17,448 bases of DNA from Gelidibacter sp035515035 (GTDB lineage Bacteria; Bacteroidota; Bacteroidia; Flavobacteriales; Flavobacteriaceae), in assembly GCF_035515035.1 (NCBI RefSeq), contig NZ_DATJCA010000013.1, positions 1 through 17,448 of the forward strand, in the 5' to 3' direction. The notes beneath the pieces are model-generated. The model was not told the DNA's origin, did not search any database, and saw only the letters and a list, made by a program, of their open reading frames with translations. The translations under genes and the position numbers were made by a program. Positions within the stretch are counted from its first letter, which is position 1. Every line of letters begins with the position of its first letter. Of the stretch, positions 1 through 6,783 are shown piece by piece.

Positions 1-58
1 ATTCAATTTCGAAAATATTAGGTATGATTTTTGTAACTTATAGAGTAAATAAACTGTT

Positions 59-490
59 ATGAAAACATTTGCCACACTGCTTTTTGTTACCCTATTCATG
101 ATCTCTTGCAATTCGACAAAAACCGCTTATAAGACGGCTTCACAAGTTAACCACCAAGAACAAGACACCGTCAGGATTGCAAATGATTCCTTAGAATATG
201 AAATCCTTATTATTGAACCAGGATTCAACTCATGGCTTGCCACTACTGCAAAACCGGAAGGTTTCTATTCACAGGAATATATGGAAGCCAGAAACAGACA
301 ATATGTTATAGAATGGAACCAACGCGTATTGCAACCGCTGCGTTATGACAGCAATCTATACGAACTTCAAATTGATTATCAGCCCTTTATTGATTATGGT
401 TATGAGGTCAATTACAAGCTATACAATTACTTCATTTACTTCCAGTTAACCTACAAACAGAGATTAGGGACTTTTGCTCCTAGGATTTAA
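59..490 (+). CDS. DUF6146-like small lipoprotein
   Basis: A 143-residue protein with a type II signal peptide: a short basic start, a hydrophobic stretch and a lipobox ending ISC, with the lipidated Cys at residue 17. The mature part should be anchored to a membrane on the periplasmic side. It has a conserved-looking core (EPGFNSWLAT near residue 53, then YSQEYMEARN and a Tyr/Asn-rich C-terminus with YGYEVNYKLYNYFIYFQ). I recall this pattern from the flavobacterial family DUF6146, whose function is unknown. It is the first gene of a plus-strand run of four that ends with a TonB receptor, 37 bases before the next gene. A link to the receptor is an inference from position only. The gene is firm; the family name is from memory. 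Confidence 0.85.
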   Translation: MKTFATLLFVTLFMISCNSTKTAYKTASQVNHQEQDTVRIANDSLEYEILIIEPGFNSWLATTAKPEGFYSQEYMEARNRQYVIEWNQRVLQPLRYDSNLYELQIDYQPFIDYGYEVNYKLYNYFIYFQLTYKQRLGTFAPRI

Positions 491-527
491 AGGAATTTGA
501 AGTATCTTCGCATCGCAAAAAAGTACG

Positions 528-1025
528 ATGGAAAATTTCAAGAAAAATTGGCAAATACAACATAACTGGCAGTTACTTTTTCCGGTTTTGGGTATTCTCA
601 TTTTAGGATATTGTTCCTATAGATTAGCAGATGTAATCGTTGGGAACGTAAATCTGTTTTTGGTATTAATCGCTTCTGTCGTTCTATTTTCGTTGCTTTT
701 AAGATTGACCTTGTTTTCATTTAAAAAACTCGAACATAAATGGATCTTAGAGCATCGGTGGGAAATGATTCGGGTATTTATTGTGTTTTCTATTACCGGT
801 TCATCATCAGTTTTTATTGGAAAACCCATCATGGCACTCATCGGAATTACAAAAGACAATTTAAACACCACTGTTTACTGGATTTTATACATTATTGTTG
901 GGCTCATTTTTTATCAAATTATGCTTGTCTTTTTTGGATGGCTATTTGGTCAGTTTAATTTTTTCTGGGCGTTTGAAAAGAAAATGTTGGGCAGATTAGG
1001 ATTCAAGAAGTTCTTAAGACAATGA
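528..1025 (+). CDS. DUF6787-like integral membrane protein with an internal repeat
   Basis: A 165-residue protein with about four hydrophobic segments (roughly residues 17-36, 42-62, 81-105 and 115-140), so an inner-membrane protein. The C-terminal half (IVFSITGSSSVFIGKPIM, then FFGWLFGQFNFFWAFEKKML) matches what I remember of family DUF6787, common in Flavobacteriia and of unknown function. The N-terminus repeats the start of that domain: W8-x5-W14 in a KNWQIQHNWQ context is echoed by W72-x5-W78 in HKWILEHRWE, each followed by a hydrophobic helix. Its last bases overlap the next start (ATGA, 4 bases), so translation of the two is probably coupled. Confidence 0.85.
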   Translation: MENFKKNWQIQHNWQLLFPVLGILILGYCSYRLADVIVGNVNLFLVLIASVVLFSLLLRLTLFSFKKLEHKWILEHRWEMIRVFIVFSITGSSSVFIGKPIMALIGITKDNLNTTVYWILYIIVGLIFYQIMLVFFGWLFGQFNFFWAFEKKMLGRLGFKKFLRQ

Positions 1026-1360
1026 GTTTTCTAAGACACCATATCCTATTCAAAGGTTTGACACTCATTTTAGTGTTGGCCTTTCTATTGCCTTCAGCTG
1101 TCAAATTTTTGCATATTTTTGAGCACCATCAGCACGAAGTGTGTTATGGTGAATCTGATGCACATTTCCATACGTTAGATGTTGACTGTGAGTTTTATAA
1201 GTTTAAGATAAACACTCCATTCACATTACCTGAAAATCTCACTGCGTTAACGGTTTATCCTGAAATCAACATTTTCAACACCAAAGAATACTGCTTTCTT
1301 AGTGAATACCAACGTCTACACTTTACACGTCGAGGTCCGCCGTCGATTAATTTAATCTAA
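1022..1360 (+). CDS. Small His/Cys-rich membrane-anchored protein preceding a TonB receptor
   Basis: A 112-residue protein with one hydrophobic N-terminal segment (about residues 9-26; a signal peptide or anchor). It is followed by a potential metal-binding stretch with H31, H35, H36, H38, C41, H48, H50 and C56. The tail ends in RRGPPSINLI, a short Arg-Gly-Pro-Pro ending that I have seen in small proteins next to flavobacterial metal-related receptors. It overlaps the preceding gene by 4 bases and ends 56 bases before the TonB receptor, which carries its own His-rich loop. This makes a periplasmic metal-binding accessory role plausible. That role is inference; I know of no characterised homologue. 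Confidence 0.8.
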   Translation: MSFLRHHILFKGLTLILVLAFLLPSAVKFLHIFEHHQHEVCYGESDAHFHTLDVDCEFYKFKINTPFTLPENLTALTVYPEINIFNTKEYCFLSEYQRLHFTRRGPPSINLI

Positions 1361-1364
1361 TTTC

Positions 1365-1383
1365 TTCTGAAATAAATTCAGAA
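1365..1383. promoter_or_regulatory. 19-bp palindrome upstream of the TonB receptor, possible operator
   Basis: TTCTGAAATAAATTCAGAA is a perfect 7-5-7 inverted repeat in the 56-base gap between the His-rich gene and the receptor, 33 bases before the receptor start. Its size and symmetry resemble Fur/Zur-family operators, but the bases do not match a consensus I could name. It has no T-tract, so it is unlikely to be a terminator. Regulation of the receptor from here is inference. Confidence 0.35.
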
Positions 1384-1416
1384 TGTATTCGTATTAAATT
1401 AATCTACACATTCCCT

Positions 1417-3624
1417 ATGAAACAAAATTTTGTAGTATTGCTCTTACTGGCAATACCATCCATTTACGCCCAAAACACTTTAAAAGGCAGCGTGATCGAT
1501 AAGAACACGACAGAACCTTTAATTTTTGCAAACATCTATATACCGCAACTCGAAAAAGGTGCAACATCTGATTTTGATGGAAACTTTACACTTTCCAACC
1601 TTCCAAATGGCACCTTTCCAATTGTGGTTTCCATAATAGGTTATGAGACCTTTTCACAGAACATAACCTTTCCATCAACCGACCATTTACATCTTGCATT
1701 GATCCCTTCAGCAATTGAAATGGAGGAAATCATCATTTCAACACCATTTCATAAATTACAAAGTGAAAACGTAATGAAGGTCGAACGTCAAACAGTTGCC
1801 AATTTAAAATCAAAAGGTGCTGTAACATTATCCGAAGGTCTCACCACAATTGCCGGTGTAGAAAGTATCACCACCGGCGTCAGCATAGGTAAACCTGTCA
1901 TAAGAGGATTGAGCTCCAATCGGGTTTTAGTGTACACACAAGGCGTGAGACTGGAAAACCAACAATTTGGTGACGAGCATGGTCTCGGCTTAAGTGACGC
2001 TGGAATTGAAAGCGTGGAAGTCATAAAAGGTCCTGCCTCCCTACTCTATGGCAGTGATGCACTTGGTGGCGTCCTTTATCTAAACCCTGAAAGATTCGCA
2101 CAAGTCAATTCAGATAAAGCAGATGCCAGCTACAATTATTTTAGCAGTACAAAAGGTTTTAATACCGATGCAGGTTACAAAATTTCTGGTGAAAAATTTA
2201 AATTTTTATTCAGGGGAAGTCTTGCCGAACACGCAGATTATAACACTGCGGACTATAGAGTGACCAACTCAAGATTTAGAGAACAGGATTTTAAGACTGG
2301 ATTAGGATATCAGAAATCTGGTTTCAAAACGGAGCTCCGCTATAATATCAACAATTCAAAACTTGGTATTCCAGGAGAACTTGGAGAACAAACCACAAGC
2401 AAAACGCCATTATTGCCCTTCCAAGAGGTCACAAATCATGTATTGAGTTCAAAATCGACTGTGTTTCTTAAAAACTCAAGTTTGGATATCAGCTTAGGTT
2501 TGCTCTATAACGAAAGAAAAGAATTTGAAGCCCACCATCATGATCACGGGGATAATGACGATGAAGACCATGACGGTCTAGAAGCTGCACTAAACATGAA
2601 GTTAAAGACTTTTAACTACGATGTAAAGTACAATTTGCCAACGCTTGGTAGATTTGAAACCATTGTTGGAGTTCAAGGTATGACCCAAAGTAATAACAAT
2701 TATGGCGAAGAACAATTGATTCCGGATGCTACCACAAACGATTTTGGAGTTCTTGCCACATCACATATCCATTTTGAAAATTCTGACATACAAATTGGTG
2801 CACGTTTCGATCACCGTACAATTGATGTCATCTCGGGATTAAATAGAGATTTTTCTAGTTTTAACGGTGCACTTGGCTTTAAAACAAAGTTTTTTAAAAA
2901 AATCACATCTAGAATTAATTTTGCCTCAGGATATCGTGCACCAAACTTGGCGGAACTTACTTCGGATGGGACGCATGAAGGCACCAACCGTTATGAAATT
3001 GGGAATGCAAATTTGAAAAACGAACAAAACTTTCAAGTAGATTTAGCTTTGGAATATAAAAGTGAGCATTTTGAAGTTTTCGCCAATGGTTTCTATAACA
3101 AAGTGAACAATTATATTTTTATCTCACCAAATGGAGAATTTTTTGACAACACACCTGTTTATAATTATTTACAGGCAGATGCCTATTTGTACGGTGGAGA
3201 AATAGGATTGCACCTCCATCCTCATCCTCTAGATTGGTTGCACCTTGAAAGTAGTTTTGAAACGGTTACGGGAAAGCAACAAAATGAAAATTATTTGCCG
3301 CTCATCCCAGCTAACTCCATGTCCAACACCCTTAGAGTGGAATTTGAAACAAAATCTGTTCAAAAACTATACGGATTTGTAAGAATGAGGACCCATTTCA
3401 AACAAAATAACGTGAGCTCATTTGAAACTCCGACCAATGGGTACAACCTTTTAGGTGCAGGTCTTGGAGGCACTATACATCTTTTTAATAACAATTTGGA
3501 TATCCGACTTTCAGGCAGCAACCTAACAGATGGAACCTATATCAATCATTTATCACGTTTAAAATCGGATGGCATCTTTAATATTGGACGGAACTTCAAC
3601 ATAGGATTGACCTATACTTTATAA
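1417..3624 (+). CDS. TonB-dependent outer-membrane receptor, probable metal (zinc-type) uptake
   Basis: A 735-residue outer-membrane receptor. It has a signal peptide (residues 1-18, cut near YAQ), then a carboxypeptidase-regulatory-like domain (about 21-106, starting LKGSVIDKNTTEPLIFANIY). A TonB plug follows (about 115-222, with KPVIRGLSSNRVLV and GPASLLYGSDALGGV), then a beta barrel to the end with a C-terminal strand finishing NIGLTYTL. An extracellular-type loop at residues 371-388 is packed with His and Asp (H373-H375, H377, H385 and several Asp), like the metal-catching loops of ZnuD-type zinc receptors. Uptake is driven by TonB-ExbBD, not encoded here. The preceding small His-rich protein supports a metal substrate. 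Receptor identity is very secure; the substrate is inferred. A palindrome lies just upstream and a hairpin terminator follows. Confidence 0.96.
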   Translation: MKQNFVVLLLLAIPSIYAQNTLKGSVIDKNTTEPLIFANIYIPQLEKGATSDFDGNFTLSNLPNGTFPIVVSIIGYETFSQNITFPSTDHLHLALIPSAIEMEEIIISTPFHKLQSENVMKVERQTVANLKSKGAVTLSEGLTTIAGVESITTGVSIGKPVIRGLSSNRVLVYTQGVRLENQQFGDEHGLGLSDAGIESVEVIKGPASLLYGSDALGGVLYLNPERFAQVNSDKADASYNYFSSTKGFNTDAGYKISGEKFKFLFRGSLAEHADYNTADYRVTNSRFREQDFKTGLGYQKSGFKTELRYNINNSKLGIPGELGEQTTSKTPLLPFQEVTNHVLSSKSTVFLKNSSLDISLGLLYNERKEFEAHHHDHGDNDDEDHDGLEAALNMKLKTFNYDVKYNLPTLGRFETIVGVQGMTQSNNNYGEEQLIPDATTNDFGVLATSHIHFENSDIQIGARFDHRTIDVISGLNRDFSSFNGALGFKTKFFKKITSRINFASGYRAPNLAELTSDGTHEGTNRYEIGNANLKNEQNFQVDLALEYKSEHFEVFANGFYNKVNNYIFISPNGEFFDNTPVYNYLQADAYLYGGEIGLHLHPHPLDWLHLESSFETVTGKQQNENYLPLIPANSMSNTLRVEFETKSVQKLYGFVRMRTHFKQNNVSSFETPTNGYNLLGAGLGGTIHLFNNNLDIRLSGSNLTDGTYINHLSRLKSDGIFNIGRNFNIGLTYTL

Positions 3625-3630
3625 AAATCA

Positions 3631-3666
3631 AAAAATCCCTTTCAAACGCTGAAAGGGATTTTTTTT
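3631..3666. terminator. Bidirectional intrinsic terminator between convergent genes
   Basis: The arm AAAAATCCCTTTC (3631-3643), a 7-base loop and the arm GAAAGGGATTTTT (3651-3663) form a 13-bp hairpin, extended by a T run to 3666. The A-rich left arm gives a T run on the other strand, so it can stop transcription from both sides. It separates the TonB receptor from the convergent minus-strand gene, whose stop codon begins at 3667 and overlaps it by two bases. Confidence 0.9.
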
Positions 3667-3937
3667 ATCTTACTTCTATAACTTTAGGTTTTTTACTGAA
3701 CACATAGGTGTAAAACCACATAATGGTAAAGGAGGGAATAATATCGAAGCCTGGTAAAATTTCTTCAATAAATGAAAATATACTAGCAACTTTACCCTTT
3801 CTTCCCGCATACATTTTTGACATCAATAGCGCCGATATGGGCGCCCAAATGATATCAATAAAAGTGATCATTCCAATGAAATCCAAAAAGATCCCTAGAA
3901 CGAGTTTTTTGTTTTTGCTTAGATTATTTAATGGCAT
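3665..3937 (-). CDS. Small conserved-looking membrane protein, function unknown
   Basis: A 90-residue protein with hydrophobic segments at about residues 12-40 and 66-80, separated by a basic stretch (KMYAGRKGKVAS) and an amphipathic stretch (IFSFIEEILPGFDIIP). The C-terminus is basic (KKPKVIEVR). It is probably an inner-membrane protein with two or three passes. I do not recognise a named family. It lies 53 bases downstream of folE on the same strand and may be co-transcribed with it. The overlapping plus-strand frame at 3723-3944 encodes only antisense sequence. The ATG start fits the membrane topology, and no alternative start improves it. Confidence 0.75.
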   Translation of the reverse strand: MPLNNLSKNKKLVLGIFLDFIGMITFIDIIWAPISALLMSKMYAGRKGKVASIFSFIEEILPGFDIIPSFTIMWFYTYVFSKKPKVIEVR

Positions 3938-3990
3938 CGTATAAATTTTAATTTAAAATATCTATAACAAGAAATATACCAAAAAATCAC

Positions 3991-4587
3991 TCAAGAGAAT
4001 TTATTACTGATCAGTTTTAAAAACTCATTACGGGTTTCAATCTTCTCAAATTGGCCTCTAAATCCTGAAGTCGTGGTTACGGAATTTTGTTTTTGAACCC
4101 CACGCATCATCATGCACATATGGGAAGCTTCAATGACAACAGCAACGCCCTGAGGCTGGAGTGTGTCATTGATACAGTCTAAAATTTGTTCCGTTAAACG
4201 CTCCTGAACCTGTAAACGTCTAGCAAACACGTCCACAATTCTCGGCAATTTACTCAACCCGACAATCTGTCCATTCGGGATGTAGGCAATATGTGCTTTT
4301 CCGAAAAACGGAAGGATGTGATGTTCACAAAGAGAATATACTTCAATGTCCTTAACAATGACCATCTCATTATAAGATTCCTTAAACATAGCACTTTTCA
4401 AAATCTCTGCAGCGTCCTGACTATAACCTTGGGTGAGAAACTGCATCGCCTTTGAAGCACGTTCTGGCGTTTTTAAAAGTCCTTCCCGACTGACATCTTC
4501 ACCAAGATCTTCAATAATGCGTTTGTATCTTTCTTTAACATCTTCCGTAACCTTAAGGTTATACTCTTCAAAGTGCTGGTATGCCAT
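3991..4587 (-). CDS. folE: GTP cyclohydrolase I
   Basis: A 198-residue enzyme that converts GTP to 7,8-dihydroneopterin triphosphate, the first step of tetrahydrofolate synthesis. It acts in the cytosol, in this family as a homodecamer. The zinc ligands are present: C87 and H90 in SLCEHHILPFFG, and C158 in EASHMCMMMRG. The catalytic His positions are H89 and H156. Other family blocks seen are GLLKTPERA near residue 36, LSKLPRIVDVFARRLQVQE at 111-129 and TTSGFRG near 171. Length is typical of bacterial type IA enzymes with a short N-terminus. It is the first gene of a minus-strand pair, upstream of a small membrane protein, and diverges from the ABC ATPase gene at 4801. Confidence 0.98.
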   Translation of the reverse strand: MAYQHFEEYNLKVTEDVKERYKRIIEDLGEDVSREGLLKTPERASKAMQFLTQGYSQDAAEILKSAMFKESYNEMVIVKDIEVYSLCEHHILPFFGKAHIAYIPNGQIVGLSKLPRIVDVFARRLQVQERLTEQILDCINDTLQPQGVAVVIEASHMCMMMRGVQKQNSVTTTSGFRGQFEKIETRNEFLKLISNKFS

Positions 4588-4618
4588 GATATGTAATTTA
4601 GGTTATGTTAAAAGTAAA

Positions 4619-4650
4619 GGATTTAAGTGAAAATTAAAATCTTTAAATCC
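4619..4650. repeat. Inverted repeat between folE and the LolD-like gene
   Basis: GGATTTAA (4619-4626) and TTAAATCC (4643-4650) are perfect 8-base arms around a 16-base AT-rich spacer, about 32 bases upstream of the folE start. It could be an operator for folE or a weak hairpin. There is no T-tract that would make it a terminator. The rest of the 213-base divergent gap shows only the promoter listed next; a 35-codon minus-strand open frame in it has no usable start. Confidence 0.3.
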
Positions 4651-4753
4651 ATAATAACTTTAGACCTAACAAAAACATCATGATTTACAGCCAATAGATC
4701 GCTTGCTTCATTCTCTAATCTGGGTGCTCTTTAATAATAATTCTTCTTCATAA

Positions 4754-4784
4754 TTGTGCAAAAGCAAACAATATGCTAACTTGG
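4754..4784 (+). promoter_or_regulatory. Candidate Bacteroidota promoter for the LolD-like ATPase
   Basis: TTG at 4754-4756 and TAACTTGG at 4777-4784, with a 20-base spacer, fit the -33 TTG / -7 TAnnTTTG pattern with one mismatch in the -7 box. Transcription would begin about 10 bases before the ATG at 4801, a short leader typical of the phylum. Confidence 0.5.
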
Positions 4785-4800
4785 TCGCAATTATTCATCT

Positions 4801-5460
4801 ATGATAAAAGCAACCAATATCCATAAATATTACGGCGATCTCCACGTCCTTAAAGGTGTCAATCTTAACATTCATAAAGGAGAGATTGTATCCATTGTAG
4901 GCGCCTCAGGAGCAGGAAAAACCACTTTGTTACATATTTTGGGCACTTTGGATAGAGCATCAACCAAAGACCAAAGTACATTGCAGGTCAATGATGTTGA
5001 TATTATTAGCTTAACAGATAAACACCTTGCAAAATTTAGAAATGAACATATTGGATTCATCTTCCAATTTCATCAACTACTGCCAGAGTTTACAGCACTG
5101 GAGAATGTATGCCTACCGGCATTTATAAAGAATACATCCAAACAGGAAGCCGAAAAACGCGCCAAAGAGTTATTGGATTTTTTAGGATTGACCCATAGAT
5201 ACCATCATAAACCTAGTGAATTGTCTGGTGGAGAACAACAACGGGTAGCAGTGGCTAGAGCATTGATCAACAACCCTGAATTGATTTTCGCCGATGAACC
5301 TTCCGGTAATTTAGATAGTGAGAGTGCCGAAAATCTGCACAATCTCTTCTTCAAACTACGCGATGAGTTTGGCCAAACTTTCGTCATTGTTACTCACAAC
5401 GAGGAGTTGGCAGATATGGCCGATCGAAAATTGGTGATGGTGGATGGGAAAATTGTTTAA
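4801..5460 (+). CDS. LolD-type ABC transporter ATP-binding protein
   Basis: A 219-residue stand-alone nucleotide-binding subunit of the LolD/MacB/FtsE group. It powers a membrane-bound permease by ATP hydrolysis on the cytoplasmic face; in LolCDE this releases lipoproteins from the inner membrane. Motifs in order: Walker A GASGAGKTT (34-42), Q-loop Q89 in FIFQFHQLLPEFTALENV, signature LSGGEQQ (141-147), Walker B LIFADEP (161-167), D-loop SGNLD, and switch His H199. The FQFH...LPEFTALENV block is typical of LolD. No LolC/LolE-like permease is adjacent, which is common in Bacteroidota. Substrate assignment is therefore by family only. It is convergent with the small gene at 5466-5642, with only 5 bases between stops. 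Confidence 0.93.
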   Translation: MIKATNIHKYYGDLHVLKGVNLNIHKGEIVSIVGASGAGKTTLLHILGTLDRASTKDQSTLQVNDVDIISLTDKHLAKFRNEHIGFIFQFHQLLPEFTALENVCLPAFIKNTSKQEAEKRAKELLDFLGLTHRYHHKPSELSGGEQQRVAVARALINNPELIFADEPSGNLDSESAENLHNLFFKLRDEFGQTFVIVTHNEELADMADRKLVMVDGKIV

Positions 5461-5465
5461 TTAAT

Positions 5466-5642
5466 TTATTTGATATCTGGAATAACATCCACAATTGAAT
5501 CAATTAACTTGCTAATGGCAGCGCCAATATTGTGACCACTTTTATAAAGCGGGACATGGCCCAACACATTATCAAAATTAGTTATTGAGTTGCTGACCAC
5601 GTTTAAAGTTGAATCAAGTATATCGTCATTATTATTTTCCAT
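5466..5642 (-). CDS. Small acidic protein (58 aa), function unknown
   Basis: An open frame of 58 codons plus TAA, read from the sequence. It begins MENNNDDILDSTLN, continues NFDNVLGHVPLYKSGHNIG and ends IDSIVDVIPDIK. The N-terminus is acidic and Asn-rich, and two amphipathic segments are likely. Its ATG lies inside the last 11 bases of the preceding small gene (5632-5772), in another frame, which suggests translational coupling. It ends 5 bases from the convergent ABC ATPase stop, so the frame fills the gap precisely, supporting a real gene. I recognise no family. The short motif HVPLYKSGHNIG loosely recalls small phage or defence-associated proteins with a P..Y/K.G pattern, but this is too weak for a call. 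Confidence 0.6.
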   Translation of the reverse strand: MENNNDDILDSTLNVVSNSITNFDNVLGHVPLYKSGHNIGAAISKLIDSIVDVIPDIK

Positions 5643-5772
5643 CTTTTATATTTTTACGGTCGTTTTGAAATTGCTTTAAATCATTTATGGCGTCCTTGCC
5701 TAGTTTGGTTCCAATGCCAATGGCAAAAAGTGCAATTGCAGATTTTAAACCAACTTTTATAATAGATTTCAT
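5632..5772 (-). CDS. Small basic single-helix protein (46 aa), function unknown
   Basis: An open frame of 46 codons plus TAA, read from the sequence. It starts MKSIIKVGLKSAIALF, then has a Gly-containing hydrophobic helix (AIGIGTKLGKDA, about residues 15-27) and a charged amphipathic tail (INDLKQFQNDRKNIKDGK). The basic N-terminus with a hydrophobic helix suggests a small membrane-associated peptide or a weak signal sequence. It overlaps the next small gene by 11 bases. A promoter-like pair lies just upstream (5780-5810). The role is unknown. A two-gene small-protein unit such as toxin and antitoxin or a membrane peptide and partner is possible but is only a guess. Confidence 0.5.
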   Translation of the reverse strand: MKSIIKVGLKSAIALFAIGIGTKLGKDAINDLKQFQNDRKNIKDGK

Positions 5773-5779
5773 TTGTATC

Positions 5780-5810
5780 CAATTTTAATGAGAGGCTCTA
5801 ATTTACCCAA
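5780..5810 (-). promoter_or_regulatory. Candidate promoter for the small gene pair
   Basis: On the minus strand, TTG (plus positions 5808-5810) and TAAAATTG (5780-5787) are 20 bases apart, matching the -33/-7 layout with one mismatch in the -7 box. The ATG follows 7 bases after the -7 box, giving a near-leaderless transcript. The remaining bases up to 5971 show nothing else that I can support. Confidence 0.35.
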
Positions 5811-5971
5811 TTAAAATGACTCCTAAAATAGAAATCTGTTTTGAGTTTAAAATAAATTGGATTGCGTCAAACTGAGATCTGCTCGTCTGTAATTTGATTC
5901 TTCGTTATTAGGTATGTGGCAGGGAAATTGCATAGGTAAGCTTACATAAAGTAAATTATAATCTATCACCA

Positions 5972-6745
5972 TTGAAAAAACAAGAGCTGAAAGAATTTTT
6001 AGATGCCAAAGTCACAGAATATAACCATCCACGATTTATTGAAAGTGATCCAATCCAAATTCCACACCAATTCTCAAAAAAGGAAGATATAGAAATTGCA
6101 GGATTTTTGACGGCAACTATTTCTTGGGGAAATAGGAAAAGCATTATCACGAACGCTAAAAAGATGATGGCTCTATTGGACCATGCTCCTTTTGATTTTG
6201 TGAGCAACCATTCCTCATCGGACTTGGAAAACCTTCGTTCTTTTGTCCATAGGACCTTTAACGAAGACGACTTGATTCAATTTATAAAGAGCTTAAATCA
6301 TATTTATAAAAATCACGGCGGATTGGAAGCTGTTTTTTCTAAACATTCAGAAAGTTTCTCCACCCAAAGCGCTATTCATCACTTTAAAAATTATTTTTTT
6401 GAGATTAACCATTTAACCCGAACTCAAAAACATGTGAGTGATCCATTTAAAAATTCAGCAGCTAAACGTATCAATATGTTTTTAAGATGGATGGTCAGGG
6501 ACGACAATAACGGTGTCGACTTTGGCGTTTGGAAGAGCCTCTCACCTGCCCAACTTTCATGTCCGCTTGACGTACATTCAGGGAATGTGGCACGATCCTT
6601 AGGAATTTTAAAAAGAAAACAAAATGATGCTAAAGCCTTAGAGGAACTGGATAAGGCATTAAGAGCGTTGGACAAAGATGATCCTGTAAAATACGATTTT
6701 GCCCTCTTTGGACTGGGCGTCTTTGAAGGGTTTTCAAAGATATAA
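5972..6745 (+). CDS. TIGR02757 family (DUF2400) protein
   Basis: A 257-residue cytoplasmic protein of the TIGR02757/DUF2400 family, recognised from SDPIQIPHQFSKKEDIEIAGFL (about 25-46), ISWGNRKSI, GGLEAVF, RINMFLRWMVR (about 166-176) and the end FALFGLGVFEG. Its function is not established. The block CPLDVHSGNVARSLGIL (about 197-213) resembles the LDxHVxRVxxRLG strand-helix of HhH-GPD DNA glycosylases, which hints at a nucleic-acid-related fold; this is inference. The start is TTG: the family N-terminus needs KKQELKEFLDAKV, and the next in-frame ATG is only at residue 65. No Shine-Dalgarno sequence is visible. The histidine kinase gene follows after 38 bases. Confidence 0.9.
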   Translation: MKKQELKEFLDAKVTEYNHPRFIESDPIQIPHQFSKKEDIEIAGFLTATISWGNRKSIITNAKKMMALLDHAPFDFVSNHSSSDLENLRSFVHRTFNEDDLIQFIKSLNHIYKNHGGLEAVFSKHSESFSTQSAIHHFKNYFFEINHLTRTQKHVSDPFKNSAAKRINMFLRWMVRDDNNGVDFGVWKSLSPAQLSCPLDVHSGNVARSLGILKRKQNDAKALEELDKALRALDKDDPVKYDFALFGLGVFEGFSKI

Positions 6746-6783
6746 GTTCTTACCACTATAATTTATCAACAAACATACATACC

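Noticed and set aside
1..58. Possible promoter before the lipoprotein gene (GATTTTTG)
   Set aside because: The TA of the -7 box is imperfect and no TTG stands at the right distance within the visible bases.
3723..3944. 73-codon plus-strand frame opposite the small membrane protein
   Set aside because: It is antisense to the 3665-3937 gene, whose translation has a coherent membrane-protein pattern; this frame does not.
4622..4727. 35-codon minus-strand open stretch between folE and the LolD-like gene
   Set aside because: It has no usable start codon, and the region is better explained as a divergent promoter region.
6424..6756. 110-codon minus-strand frame
   Set aside because: It is antisense to the TIGR02757 gene and has Ser/Leu-rich shadow composition without motifs.
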